Below are positions 37,457 to 48,240 of a DNA stretch of 64,000 nucleotides, in pieces. This DNA comes from Bactrocera neohumeralis (Eukaryota > Arthropoda > Insecta > Diptera > Tephritidae), in contig NC_065921.1 in assembly GCF_024586455.1 (NCBI RefSeq), positions 24,306,635 through 24,370,634 of the forward strand. The letters run 5' to 3'. A model generated the notes under the pieces. The model worked only from the letters and a program-made list of their open reading frames with translations. It had not been told where the DNA came from and did not search any database. Position numbers and translations under genes: made by a program. Numbering within the stretch: position 1 is the first letter of the stretch; each line of letters opens with the position of its first letter.

Positions 37457-37930
37457 CCGGGAATTGGGTGGCGTATATTGAGTAATACTATTATTACGTT
37501 GATATGCGTTAGAATGGTTATTGTTGTTGTGATTGCCGTTGTTATTATTGCTATGTGAGTTGGTATGTCCTGAAGCTAATGAAGCCGCTGTTGCGGCAAT
37601 TATTGTTGCTGTCGCTGCCGATAGTGCAGAAGTGTGAAAATGTTGTCCCAAATGGGGTGTGCTACCCGTTCCAGTGCCGGAAGTACTTGTATTACCGCTA
37701 CCGTTTGGTGAATGATTGATATTGTGCAGATGTGCGAGACTTCCAATAGCTGTTAGACTTTGACTGGCTAAGATTTTACTCTGTTGATTGTTGTTCGTGC
37801 CGCTACTACCACCTGCATTAGCACTCTGTATGCTATTACTGCTTGTACAATGGATTGCCTTGAATTGTTGATGTTGTTGTGTAGTCAAAGCATTCTCTAT
37901 TCCAGACGCTGTTGTGCTCCAGACAGACAT
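37457..37930 (-). CDS. olf186-F: Orai, distal alternative first coding exon
   Basis: The exon opens at ATG 37930 (MSVWSTTASGIENAL), the start of the long fly Orai form as I recognise it, and runs 158 codons to PPNSR at a consensus donor CGG|GTAAGTATG (37457/37456), phase 0. Joined to the acceptor at 24655 it would give a 387-residue channel with filter glutamate E212 and pore-base lysine K197. The segment is a low-complexity cytosolic N-terminus rich in S, T, N, G and H, with NNNGNHNNNNHSN near residues 127-139, as expected for the poorly conserved fly N-terminus. Reading past the donor adds only 20 unrelated residues to a stop. The intron to 24655 would be 12.8 kb. Confidence 0.8.
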
Positions 37931-38177
37931 ATTGTCGTAGCTGTGACAGCTGTAGCGTTGGTAAAGCTACGCGTTTGTTCGCCATTGTTAATAATTCCGC
38001 ACATTTTGATAAAAATTTATAGAAAATCACAAGAAAAAAATATATATTAACGTAAATTCAAAGTAATTTGTTAGCCAACTATGTGTAAACTGTGGAGCGT
38101 TTGTAAAAGTAGCAAGCTCGTTGGTTGAAATGCAATTGCGCTTTGGAAAGTTTCTGATTTGCACATATATAATTAAA

Positions 38178-38212
38178 GCGACGTCGGCGACTTTGAAACC
38201 AGTCGCCAATGA
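38178..38212 (-). promoter_or_regulatory. Candidate Inr + DPE core promoter for the distal orai exon
   Basis: On the - strand TCATTG with A+1 at 38210 is followed at +28 to +33 by CGTCGC (38183-38178), an acceptable DPE at the exact spacing. It lies 280 bases upstream of the MSVW start codon. The initiator is weaker than the one at 30588. Confidence 0.35.
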
Positions 38213-38355
38213 ACACAATTCGGCACAAAAACACACAAGAAAATAACGAGGGAATAAATATGCACAGAAAATCAAAACAAAACAAAGAGGAAATATTAAA
38301 ATAACATATGACAGCTGGAGTTGTTGCGACATCTGACGGCATAAGTGAAAACGAA

Positions 38356-38386
38356 TCAGAGAACGTATATTATATACGTTCTCTGA
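38356..38386. promoter_or_regulatory. 31-bp perfect palindrome
   Basis: Two 15-base arms (TCAGAGAACGTATAT and its exact complement) surround one central T. It lies about 150 bases upstream of the candidate distal orai start site. It may be a dimeric protein-binding site or a hairpin; the function is unknown. Confidence 0.6.
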
Positions 38387-39529
38387 ACGAATTATGACAA
38401 TGGCGCGTTTTTCACGCAAGTATTGGCGTGAGATGGCGCTGTAATGTATAAATTAATTTAATTTTAAAAGCTTTTTCTTTTATGCAAAAGAGTTAAATAT
38501 TTCTATAAATTACATAAAATTTTACTGCAAAAACCTTACGAAGATTGAACGAACGCTTTGAAAGTGATAGTATTTGAACGGAAATAGTAGGAACCATTCT
38601 GGTCTCTCGTATGGATATGCATACTCTCCGGAAAATGTGTCCGCAGGCAAATTAAATGTTTTCTTTATAAAAGTTTGAATGCTTTGACGAATTGGATGTT
38701 AAGGATCTTAATGCTTTTCCATTAGTATGCAGTGTATAACCCTGTAGCATAACGAAAGATGCCCAAAGGTCAGTATTTCGAGACTCAGACGTAACCAACA
38801 TTTGTTCATTTCTTTTTAAGTGCATTTATTTTGCCGGATATGTATATATTTGTATATATTTAATGTTAAATTTTTATACTGCAAATCTACAGTTAAGTGA
38901 AAGAACAAATATTTCATCAGCGATTATAAAATATTACTTCAGTCATGCAGAACTCGCAGCCACTGTTAATAGGTATGTACCGTATGCATCCGACCCCACG
39001 ACAATCGGGTTTATGTAATCGAAACGGACGCGGATTTTGTATATGGCCAAAGTTTGTCAACTCGGCAGAATTCTGCGCTACAACAACAACAAGATCAACA
39101 ACTTATCATCAACATACACAGTGTTGCTTAAGCATATATACTTTTGTGTGTTTGTGATTCAATGCGACAGCTTTTAAATATTTTTAAATTATTTAATTGC
39201 TCTTCACACTTGACGATTACAATGCTTAAATGGTCCAGAAACATCTCGAGTTTTTTGTGTGGCTGCAGCTTGTAGTTTGGATTTTAGCTTAGACACTCGC
39301 CTCTAGTCATGTATATTCGTACACACACGTTCATATAAGTAAAATACTTTGTCAAAACCTGTCTCACTTTAAGTCATGACATTGAGTAGCGCGTGGAAAT
39401 ACTTCAATAAAATTGTTGGACAACAAATAATTAATGTATGTACATACATATGTACAAAAGGGTTGCTGTTTACATTTATGGAAATGGACAAGATCGTGAG
39501 TTGTAAAAAGTTATTTGAAGTTTTACCTG

Positions 39530-39925
39530 TCATATGCGATAGGGTTTCGATCTGAACAACATGTTTGGAGATTTTGGCATAGCCTTGGAAAATACTCCGT
39601 GTCAACTTTTGTGAAGTTAATATGTCCAATCTGTTTTACATACAAGAACTTGATTTGGATCAGTCACGTAGCTATGTATATGTTAGAACAGTCCGATAAC
39701 TGCTGTACCGGCAAATGAGTAAGGTTCTTGGGCAGAAAAGAACGTGAGCAAAATTTCAGAACGATATGTCACTAAGGGACTAGTTCGAGTACAGTCTGTC
39801 TGTCTGGGGCTAACTTGACTCAGCTCATAATACTAATCATTTATATACACATACATATGGTCTCCAACGTTTCATTCCGGGTCTTGCAAAATTCGTAGAA
39901 AACTGAATATGCTCTGAAAGAATTG
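39530..39925 (-). repeat. Dispersed repeat copy
   Basis: The family boxes appear in order in complement: TACAAGAACTTGATTTGGAT (39641-39660), GGCAAATGAGTAAGGTTCTT (39710-39729), ACAGTCTGTCTGTCTGG (39791-39807) and GGTCTCCAACGTTTCATTCC (39859-39878). It is one of the fuller copies and has no coding capacity. Confidence 0.7.
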
Positions 39926-40059
39926 ATATGTCGGCAGGTTAAAATCCGTTTGTGTCGAGCGAAAAATATGCGATCAATGATTTTCTGCTTCAAATGTATA
40001 CCAACTACAAATGTATAGTATTTCGAACATGTTAAGGTGTTACGAAAATCGGTTAACAC

Positions 40060-40160
40060 TTACCGATCCAAACGGGGTGCGATCGCCGAAAAAACAGCCC
40101 TTGGTTGGATGAAATCCGAGTCAACTCCGGTGCCTAGAACCGGCTGTCGTAGGAAAAAAA
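40060..40160 (+). pseudogene. Jockey-like 3' fragment
   Basis: The stretch CTTACCGATCCAAACGGGGT (40061-40080) through AGAACCGGCTGTCGTAGG (40137-40154) aligns with 18284-18360 and, at its end, with 11213-11230. It is a short piece of the same Jockey-like 3' region. Confidence 0.6.
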
Positions 40161-41019
40161 TCGGTTCCAACTGTTATAGTGATTCAAAGAAAATATTTTG
40201 AAAAATATTAAAATCGTTTTCAATCGTCACTATTAATTTTTCTTTCATAAGCCTGAAATATAATCGCAACCCTCGTATGAAGACATGTAGGTATACTTAT
40301 AACAATGTGAAATTTACGTTGGTAGATTTAGAGCAATTAAAGTATTTTTATTTATAGATTAAAATGCTACATCAACTTGAACTTCTAAATAATTGAAAAA
40401 AGAAAAGAAATAAAAAAATATTGAAAATATTCTTTAAAGCATTTCGAGTATTTAATATATTCTACACCATAACTGATTTGGCTGTAACGTGGAGCTCTAT
40501 AGCCTATTATATTGTTTTTAACATAAAAGTTATCATTATTGTTGTTTTAATGCCAGAGAACATCTGCCAAAAAACTTCGAAGAATACCGCCGTGTCGGCA
40601 GTCCTTCCTCCAACACAAATCCGAGTTCGTTCTGGGTACGTAAACCCGTTTGTTGGGGAGTTCGTCCCGTAGTGTCTACTACGTAGCAGAAGCTCAAATT
40701 ATAAACGGCTTATAAGCCGTTATTTTGAATATTTTTATTTCTAGTGTTAAAATTTTTCTTAATTGTTAGAAGAAAATCGGAAAATGTGTAATACGTGTGA
40801 TTCAACATGTATACATATGTATGTATGTATGTACGAATGAAACGAAATTCCAAAAAATGTTCGATTGCTTTAACAATTCGGTTTTTTTCGCAGTGACACC
40901 TGCTACGTGACCAAAATCGTCTTACAATTCGGGTTCAAAGAAAATCGAAATGAATAAAACAATTACAATTTCGATTTTCAATCAAAAAGTAAGGAAGCTA
41001 CACATTTACATACATACAA
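40161..41019. other. AT-rich intergenic sequence
   Basis: No gene is seen. An 18-bp perfect palindrome AACGGCTTATAAGCCGTT lies at 40704-40721 and a TATGTATG repeat at 40816-40832. Confidence 0.5.
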
Positions 41020-41021
41020 TT

Positions 41022-41950
41022 AGGGTGGGTAAAAAAAATATTTTTTTTGTTTCCTACAAAATCAGTAGAACGAGATATTTTGTCGTGGAGCATTCAATTT
41101 CCTACAAAATATTTTTTTTAAGTAGTTGGAAGCGAGTTATGTCCTTTTCTCTTTGATACTAAGAAAAAAATAAAAAACTGTAAGGCGGCGGAGCTACCCA
41201 TTAAAATTAAGAGCTCATGCTTGGAGAGATTTCCGTAGAGTTGACTAAAAACCTATTTTCCAGAGTACCAAGCGAAATTATATTTTTTTTTAACCACCCT
41301 AATGTATGCATGACTAAACGGAAGATCTTCCCGTTACAATTAAGAGTTCACGTTTGGATAGGATTTCGTAGAGGCGACTAAGAACCTATTTTCCAGAGTA
41401 CCAAGCGAAATTATATTTTTTTTTTAACCACCCTAATGTATGCATGACTATACGGAAGATCTTCCCGTTACAATTAAGAGTTCACGTTTGGATAGATTTT
41501 CGTAGAGTCGACTAAGAACCTATTTTCCAGAGTACCAAGCGAAATTATATATTTTTTTAAACCACCCTAATGTATGCATGACTAAACGGAAGATCTTTCC
41601 CGTTACAATTAAGAGTTCACGTTTGGATAGATTTTCGTAGAGTCGACTAAGAACCTATTTTCCAGAGTACCAAGCGAAATTATATTTTTTTTTAACCACC
41701 CTAATGTATGCATGACTATACGGAAGATCTTCCCGTTACAATTAAGAGTTCACGTTTGGATAGATTTTCGTAGAGTCGACTAAGAACCTATTTTCCAGAG
41801 TACCAAGCGAAATTCTATTTTTTTTTAACCACCCTAATGTATGCATGACTATACGGAAGATCTTCCCGTTACAATTAAGAGTTCACGTTTGGATAGATTT
41901 TCGTAGAGGCGACTAAGAACCTATTTGTCAGAGTACTAGCGAACCACCCT
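41022..41950. repeat. MITE-linked minisatellite, about 133-bp units
   Basis: On the left, TTAGGGTGGGTAAAAAAAAT (41022-41041) looks like an inverted terminal end. Its complement, ATTTTTTTTTAACCACCCTAA, closes each tandem unit. The anchor TTTGGATAG recurs at 41353, 41487, 41622, 41755 and 41888, with a diverged first copy at 41220: spacing 133-135 bases over six units. Each unit also holds GAAGATCTTCCCGTTACAAT and CCAGAGTACCAAGCGAAATT. Units are nearly identical, which implies recent amplification or homogenisation. No protein is encoded. Confidence 0.9.
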
Positions 41951-42599
41951 AATGCATGCTTGTCTAAAAATGTCGAATCAGTTGTAGAAATATGCACATA
42001 TTTAAATGTAAAACCTAGTTTTGTTTCTTTTGAAATGATATAAATTCATGCCCGCGGTTGAAGATAGAGCGCAAACTGGCGGAATTTTACATTTTAACGG
42101 TTGACATCAATTTCCGAATAGATACATTGGTCGTTTTCGAACGGTTCAATTAGCATTTGAAAATGAAATACAAGTAGATACATACATACATACATATGTA
42201 CATATGTATGTGCTTATGAACTGCTATATACATAGATACATATACTATATACTTATGTACTTTTGCTGAAATTCATTGAATTCTAGACTGAATAATGCAT
42301 GATTCTGATACTGAAGTTCTCGGTACGTTTGTACTTCCCAATCCGTGACTTACTTTATATTTGGTCACATATAACACACCTGCAAACTGAAATCTGATTC
42401 AAAATCATTTGTTATAGCTAAATTAAACCTTCAAGGAACTGTCGCTGAAAAACTGTCGATTATAACATATTTCCGTTGGTTCCGAAGCTTGAAAGAATCT
42501 ATAAGGCAAGTATACAGTTATCTAAAATCCCAAGAAGCTGGAAAGAACTCAAGGGGTTCATTCTCAGCTTCTATGGATGGTGGCATCGAACAAACCATT
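41951..42599. other. Intergenic sequence
   Basis: A TACATACATACATATGTACA repeat lies at 42180-42199 and following bases. Otherwise no gene or element is recognised before the LINE remnant. Confidence 0.5.
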
Positions 42600-44030
42600 A
42601 ATCAAGCTTAACGGAGGAGGAGTTAAAGTTGAAGCATATGTCAATATCAGGACTCTTTCAATTCAAAATCAGTGAAATAATGGAAAAATCCTTAGTAAGA
42701 TTACACCTTTGGCCGCAAACAACGGACTAGGAGTTAATCCTAGTAAGACCGTATTTATGCTATACACTAATAGAACCAAAATACCTCAATTTCGTCTTCT
42801 AACACTCGATGGTTCTCCAATTTCTTTCTGCCATGCGACAAAATATCTCGGGGTCGAGATTGAAACCGAACTGAGCTGAAAAATGAATATAGAGAAATGT
42901 GCTAAAAGAGCTTATATGGCACCGTGAAAGAGAATACTAGGCAGCAACTGAGGCCTAAAACCCAATATAGTCGTGTGGATATAGAGTTTTTCAATAGGGC
43001 ACTACAAAAGTAGACCGATAGGAACAGCAAATTACCCCATATTTTTCCCCCCTCTTTTGAAATTTCTCTTCAGTAAGGTTTGTCATTTCATCATGGAAAG
43101 ACATACGATCCAACGAGTCGAAGTTATTAAAATTTACTACCGAAATTCGGAGTCTGTGGCCTTAACTTGAAGAGCTATACGCGGCTATCATTAGACCAAT
43201 TCTTACAGACCTTATTTCTGTCGTCGCCAGCGTTAAACAGATATCTGGGGGTAGCCAGTGCAGGAGTTACCAGGGTCTTTAAGTCATGTCCGATTGTTGC
43301 GCTTAATATGCTGCTTGCAACATTTGCTGCTATAAGAATCAAGGAGATAGGAGGCTGGAACTTGAAAAATTGAGGACACAGCGGTACACTAACCACTTCT
43401 AAATAAATAAATCTAAATAGATCAGAATATATATATCCTCCCAAGGTTGGATGCCTATAGCCACTTCCAGGTAAGAATACCCGTTAGACGTAAGTGGAGA
43501 AGAGGCATAGTAAGGGAGGAGAATACTAACCCAATATGTAATGGACTGCGAAGTAGGGACGTCCGTCTACCAAACTGAGATAGCATCTTCCAAGCGGAAG
43601 TACTGGGCATAAAGTAGGCCTGTGGAGCTCTACTGAACAAATACGGGAGGATACAGTGAGCTGCCATATACACAGATTTTCAGAAGGCATTGTTCGCTCT
43701 CTCATCATCAAAGATAAATTCTAGCCTGGTCAATAAAATGTAGGAAGACTTTAAGAACCGTGGCAGGTCAACTTTACTTGTCTATATTATGGGCTCCCTG
43801 CAATAAAAACATTATCGGAAAATTAGAGGAGTTGGCCAAGTCAGGAGTCTCTCTAGACAAGTCTGAGACATAGACTGTACCATGCCCGCTAAGAACGATA
43901 AAGAGGGGGCTAAATACGCAATTTGAACAAATATCTCAGGGCAGCTGGAATTTTACAACAAAACACAAGATAGCAAAACAGATATGACCAAAATATGACA
44001 AAAAAATAACAAATGACTTATTAAATAGGT
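42600..44030 (+). pseudogene. R1/LOA-like LINE remnant interrupted by a mariner fragment
   Basis: The + strand reads LGVNPSKTVFMLYTNRTKIP (42730-42785), ATKYLGVEIETELS (42838-42880) and KCAKRAY, then, after the interruption, YAAIIRPILTD (43178-43212), ALNMLLATFAAIRIKEIGGW (43299-43360), and an RNase H-like tail with NIIGKLEELAKSGVSLDKS (43808-43865) and PCPLRTIKRGLNTQF (43881-43925). This is the normal order of an I/R1-superfamily ORF2. Stops and shifts show decay. The break between GLKPNIVVW and YAAIIRPIL is filled by mariner sequence. Confidence 0.85.
42985..43171 (+). mobile_element. Truncated lineage-A mariner inside a LINE
   Basis: The sequence from TTTTTCAATAGGGCACTACA (42989-43008) through ATCATGGAAAGACATACGAT (43090-43109) closely matches the left end and first codons of the element at 22395, then stops after about 185 bases. 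LINE coding resumes directly afterwards. Confidence 0.85.
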
Positions 44031-44885
44031 TCAGGAAAAGCATATAGATTCACAAACAATATTTACCGTAGCTGCAAACCCGAGGGGAGTAAGGAAACGA
44101 TTCGAAACGAGTGCTCATCTCTATTATAATCCCGATGTAGAACTCTTAGAATTCATCAGGTATCAAATCTTGAATGTCTATCTACAAAAATAATTTTAAA
44201 ATTTTTTTTTTAATTTTTTTTATTTTAATAATAACATTGAGGGCACTAAAATGAAGCCTCTTAGCGTTAATTGAGACCGTAGGGGCGTTCCTCTTACCTA
44301 CTCTACCTATATTCGCATTAGATCCATTAAAAGGTATGGAAAGTCAAGGCAATAGCCGAGTAATATTGAGGCAACTCTGATAGATAAATTTTGAATGTAT
44401 TACCGTTTCTTCTGCGGTCGATATGAAGCCTTTATTGAGTGCCAAATTAGAGCTGTACTTTCTTTGTCAGAAATTTGCAATTTTTGTTTTGAAATATTTA
44501 TAAGGACATTTTATATTTATACAGTGACCTCTCTCTACCTTGGTACTTGTGCTGACATTGACCACTGATAACTCTCGATACTTGAAAACTCCCTGTCGTA
44601 TTTCACAAGAAAAGCTTTTGAGTTGTCGATAATAACTTTCTTATCGAGGTGAGTTTTAAAATTAAAAAAAAAATTTGAGATAATTAAATTTTTTCTTTAT
44701 AGTATTCTTAAAAATCCATTCATCGCAAAACCTTTTTATTCTGCAAAGTATTTAGACATTATTGGGTTAACAACGGGAACGTTAGAAAGCGCTTATTACT
44801 GCTGAGTACTCGTAAATACTGGCCGCACATAACCTGAGTATTTGTCTCATCTTTTTACATACATACATATGTAAAGTACATACTA
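44031..44885. other. Intergenic sequence
   Basis: No gene is recognised. The 44195-44225 segment is a T-rich run. Confidence 0.5.
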
Positions 44886-45211
44886 GGGTGAGCTAAAACT
44901 GTCTTATCATTTCATCCCCAAATGCGGCAATTTTGCTTGTTTACGTACCCACGGAGCCAGAAATGAGCCATAGAGCGAAGCGATATCGCCTGGAAAAGTC
45001 TAACGGCTGCAGTTCTTTCATGCTGCATTTTGTTCGCTTTCAACCTAAGATTTCGATGTAAAATGCGCCAAGTCGTTGCATACGTCAGTCCGAGTTGCTG
45101 CGAGCGGCGCCGAATCGACTCTCCACGGCCTTCGTGTACAATCTCAGCTACGGCTGCTATACTATCCTCACTGCGTGCTGGACATGATCTATTTGGTCGA
45201 ATATTCTTCTT
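44886..45211 (-). pseudogene. Mariner transposase fragment, lineage A relative
   Basis: On the - strand, ARSEDSIAAVAEIVHEGRGE, SIRRRSQQLGLTYATTWRIL and HRNLRLKANKMQ match the second helix-turn-helix region of this mariner lineage. The frame then jumps by deletion to HFWLRGYVNKQNCRIWG. The left end TAGGGTGAGCTAAAACTGTC (44884-44903) resembles the complement of GACAGCCTAGTTTTTGGCTC (46390-46409) and may be the matching terminal repeat. Its 5' part is replaced by a LINE at 45212. Confidence 0.75.
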
Positions 45212-45665
45212 CTTAATTGGCGTAGACACCGCTTACGCGATTATAGCCGATGTAACGACAGCGCGCCAGTCGTTTCTCCTTTTCGCTACGTGGCGCCAAT
45301 TGGATATTCCAAGCGTAGCCAGGTCCTTCTCCACTTGGTCCTTCCAACGGAGTGGAGGTCTTCCTCTTCCTCTGCTTCCCCCGGCGGGTACAGCGTCGAA
45401 TACTTTCAGAGCTCGAGTGTTTTCGTCCATTCGCTGAACTATGTCAATGTCGTCGTATATCTCGTACAGCTCATCGTTCCATCGAATGCGATATTCGCCG
45501 TGGCCAACGCGCAAAGGACCATAAATCTTTCGCAGAACTTTTCTCTCGAAAACTCGCAACGTCGACTCATCCATTGTTGACATCGTCCAAGACTCTGCAC
45601 CATACAGCAGGACGGATATTATCCAATGATAAATGGCGGCTCTGAAAATGGGTGATGGTGTTGTG
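45212..45665 (-). pseudogene. LINE 3' end (RTE/CR1-like) inserted in a mariner
   Basis: The - strand frame from 45583 reads LRVFERKVLRKIYGPLRVG, YEIYDDIDIVQRM, then RALKVFDAVPAGGSRGRG and RPPLRWKDQVEKDLATLGI, and ends WRHVAKRRNDWRAVVTSAII with a stop near 45233. This is the conserved tail of a LINE ORF2 common in insects. After the stop come GGTGTCTACGCCAATTAAGA and an AAGAAG tail at about 45212. The same tail lies at 60840-61055 and an older relative at 11950-12470. The frame is intact for 116 codons, so the insertion is fairly young. Its 5' part is truncated. Confidence 0.88.
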
Positions 45666-46418
45666 AATAGTAAACTCAGTAGGCCTCAGTAGGCTTGACA
45701 CCACTCACGCGGCATCTGTTAAAAAAAGGCCCCTGAAAAAAGTATCTCTACTTGGATTACTCATTAGATGTCGTTGTCATCCGGTTTCGTTCATTTCATA
45801 GTGTATGATAGGAGTATTTGGATAATTACACTCACCAATTTTGGTTGAAATTGGTCAAGTAGTTCTTCAGCTATAATATTTCATTTAAAGGTGGGCGGTT
45901 TAATTTCGAACCATTTTGGTTTGTGTGTGTTTTTGCATATAAAAATTCAATAAAGCATTACTTAAAAAGCCAATATCTCGAGAAATATTAATGATAACGA
46001 TTTTGACCTCGGACTTTTTTGTAGCAAATAAAATTTCCTACAAGTTTGTCATGTACATTTTATCTATAGCTCTTGTCATTTACGAGATATATACAAAAAT
46101 TGCGAATTTCGTGGAAAAATCTGGTTTAGAGTTAATATTAAGGGCTCAAATTTTTTTTTAGGGTATTTCCAAGGAAATTTCATTGAAATTGAAAAAATTA
46201 ATAGTTAAAAAAAAAACACCCTAATGTATACTCTATATAACACTTTACAACATATATAAAAATTTTAAAAATTATCATATTTTTCACGAAAACAGAGTTT
46301 TTACGCCTTTTTTAAATAAAGCTACAATTTGTGTCGCCGCAGGAATATATTATTTATTTATTTATTTCCAACTCATGGGTTAAATTTGACAGCCTAGTTT
46401 TTGGCTCACCTTAATACA
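45666..46418. repeat. Decayed element remains with a MITE end
   Basis: The end AAAAAAAAAACACCCTAATG (46206-46225 region) and internal AAATTTCCTACAAGTTTGTC (46029-46048) resemble the MITE at 41022. The complement of the 44886 terminal repeat lies at 46390-46416. The rest is AT-rich. No gene is seen. Confidence 0.45.
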
Positions 46419-47439
46419 GGCATATCGCCACATCTTGGCACTCATGGGCTAGTACATGTAGGCTTGAAAGTATGTCAGTTTGTGCACTTATCATATCGCT
46501 TTCCAGAAATCGTTTTGCAGCGACGCTTAATGATTACTTTCAATTGCCAGTGATTGTCCGCAATGCAATCGCTTGCAGTTGAAATTCATTTACGCTAATT
46601 GGCAATTGCCATGAAGCGCCAAGGAAATCGAAGAAGCCTTTAGTGATTTTACACATTCCTGGCATTTTACAAGAAAGTTCACATATGTATATGTACATAA
46701 ATATATATACATATGTATATATGTTAGTAATATGCAAATACATATGTAAAGGCGAGTATGAAAATATGGGCGTGGTTTTTATGCATTGACTTTCTTTTAT
46801 AAATATGTATGAGCGTAAGTGCTCACTGATAAGCAAAATTAGTGGAACCGCAGCTTACATAACTACGAACAAAACATATCCACATATACATACAACCGCT
46901 CATAGATATTATGATTTTTATGAATTTATTTGTTTGTTCATCGCTGCTATAGCGACAAACATCGTAACATTCGTCCGTTTGCGCATTCTTGGCCTTTGAC
47001 GTCGATACCTTCGATGAGATAAGAGAGAATTTGCTTTGAACGCGCACACAGCACACACTCGGCACACGTAACTTGCTATTGTTTGTTGTTGGCGTATGAT
47101 ATTTTTATTTTTCTTTAACTAATACCCTCTTTGTGTGCATTTTGTGCAAGTTATTGTTTGAATTTCTATTTTAAGGCATTACCGTGTTTATTTTTAAACA
47201 ATTGTACGAGTGTGTGGCACATGTGTGGCGAAGGGTTGTAAGCAAAAATAGCGGTAGTCTATGGAAATAGCAGCCAATTGAACCAATAAATGTTGGGCTT
47301 CTACGCTTTAGAACGCAATTATTCGAAATAATAACAAATTCGATGAAAGAAGAAATTGGAAATGTGATCGTTTTAAGGAGACTGTATGTGTTGAATATCA
47401 AAAGCAAGATCTAGACGGCTTTCCGAGGGATTCTGTACT
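46419..47439. other. AT-rich intergenic sequence
   Basis: ACATATGTATATGTACATAA-type repeats occur at 46680-46745. No gene or element is supported. Confidence 0.5.
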
Positions 47440-48240
47440 CATAACCAACTAAGCATCGCGATGTCTGATCCAAATCCAGCTGCATGAATACAATTTCATT
47501 CATGCATACTAATTCTCAACAGGTTTATAGAACACTGTTATGTTACATACTCTTGTTCGAAGTAGAAAAGCGATCGAGCTGACTGCCGGTTTTATGGAAT
47601 AGGAAACTCCAGAACACCTGATTATAGATTACCCAGCAATCTGTAGAAGCAGGCTCAAAGCTCTAGGAATCAACTACGCGAACAGGATCTTTTGACCTGG
47701 GCCTTTGTGACCAAATGTGATATAGGAGAAGGCACAATAGACCATAGTAGGTCGCAGTGCAAAACCTCAATTGGTTTTTATCTGCCCGTCTATAGTTGAA
47801 AAAATGAAAATTGTTTTTGGTTTCAACTGCTTAAAATTTTTAACATCATAAAGTGTATACGAAGCACTATAAAATGTGAAAAACATTTATACTTTTTCTA
47901 TTCTCAGCAAAGAAATTGTTAAAGCAATTTTGCTCGAAATTGTTTTGTTCGTTAAATAACTTAACTTTTTAAAAGCCAGACATACAGATTATTAGTTCTT
48001 TTCAGATAACACAAGTTCTTAGAATCATTGGCACCCAACGAGGTCTCGTTGAAAAAGTGGATTCCTAAATTTGGTCCAGTACACGCCATTTTGTATCAAA
48101 ATATCAATATAACATTTTTAAACACTCAAATATATGCTAAGTAAAGTCAGAGAGAAAGAACTTCAATTTCTTGTTTCTTAATCCCAGAATAAATTTGTCA
48201 AAGTAAGTATTTTTTAAGGTTCTAGGCTGGTTAAACCCCT
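47440..48240 (+). pseudogene. LINE 3' fragment with 3' UTR
   Basis: The + strand encodes ETPEHLIIDYPAICRSRLKA followed by LGINYAN (47600-47690), the C-terminal Cys/His zinc-finger region of an R1-type ORF2. The trailing AATCCCAGAATAAATTTGTC (48180-48199) matches the 3' UTR at 27224-27250. The 5' part is missing. Confidence 0.7.

Larger units (their letters stand above)
37931..39529. other. Upstream flank of orai
   Basis: The 280 bases from 38210 to 37931 are the likely 5' UTR of the distal form. A 31-bp palindrome lies at 38356-38386. From 38420 to 39529 the sequence is AT-rich with no gene recognised; a TATGTACATACATATGTACA repeat lies at 39436-39455. Confidence 0.45.

Noticed and set aside
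41220..41950. Regular direct repeats considered as a CRISPR array
   Set aside because: Units are contiguous 133-bp tandem copies without unique spacers, in a eukaryotic genome.
45030..45645. + strand frames opposite the mariner/LINE chimera
   Set aside because: Antisense shadows of the - strand LINE and mariner coding regions.
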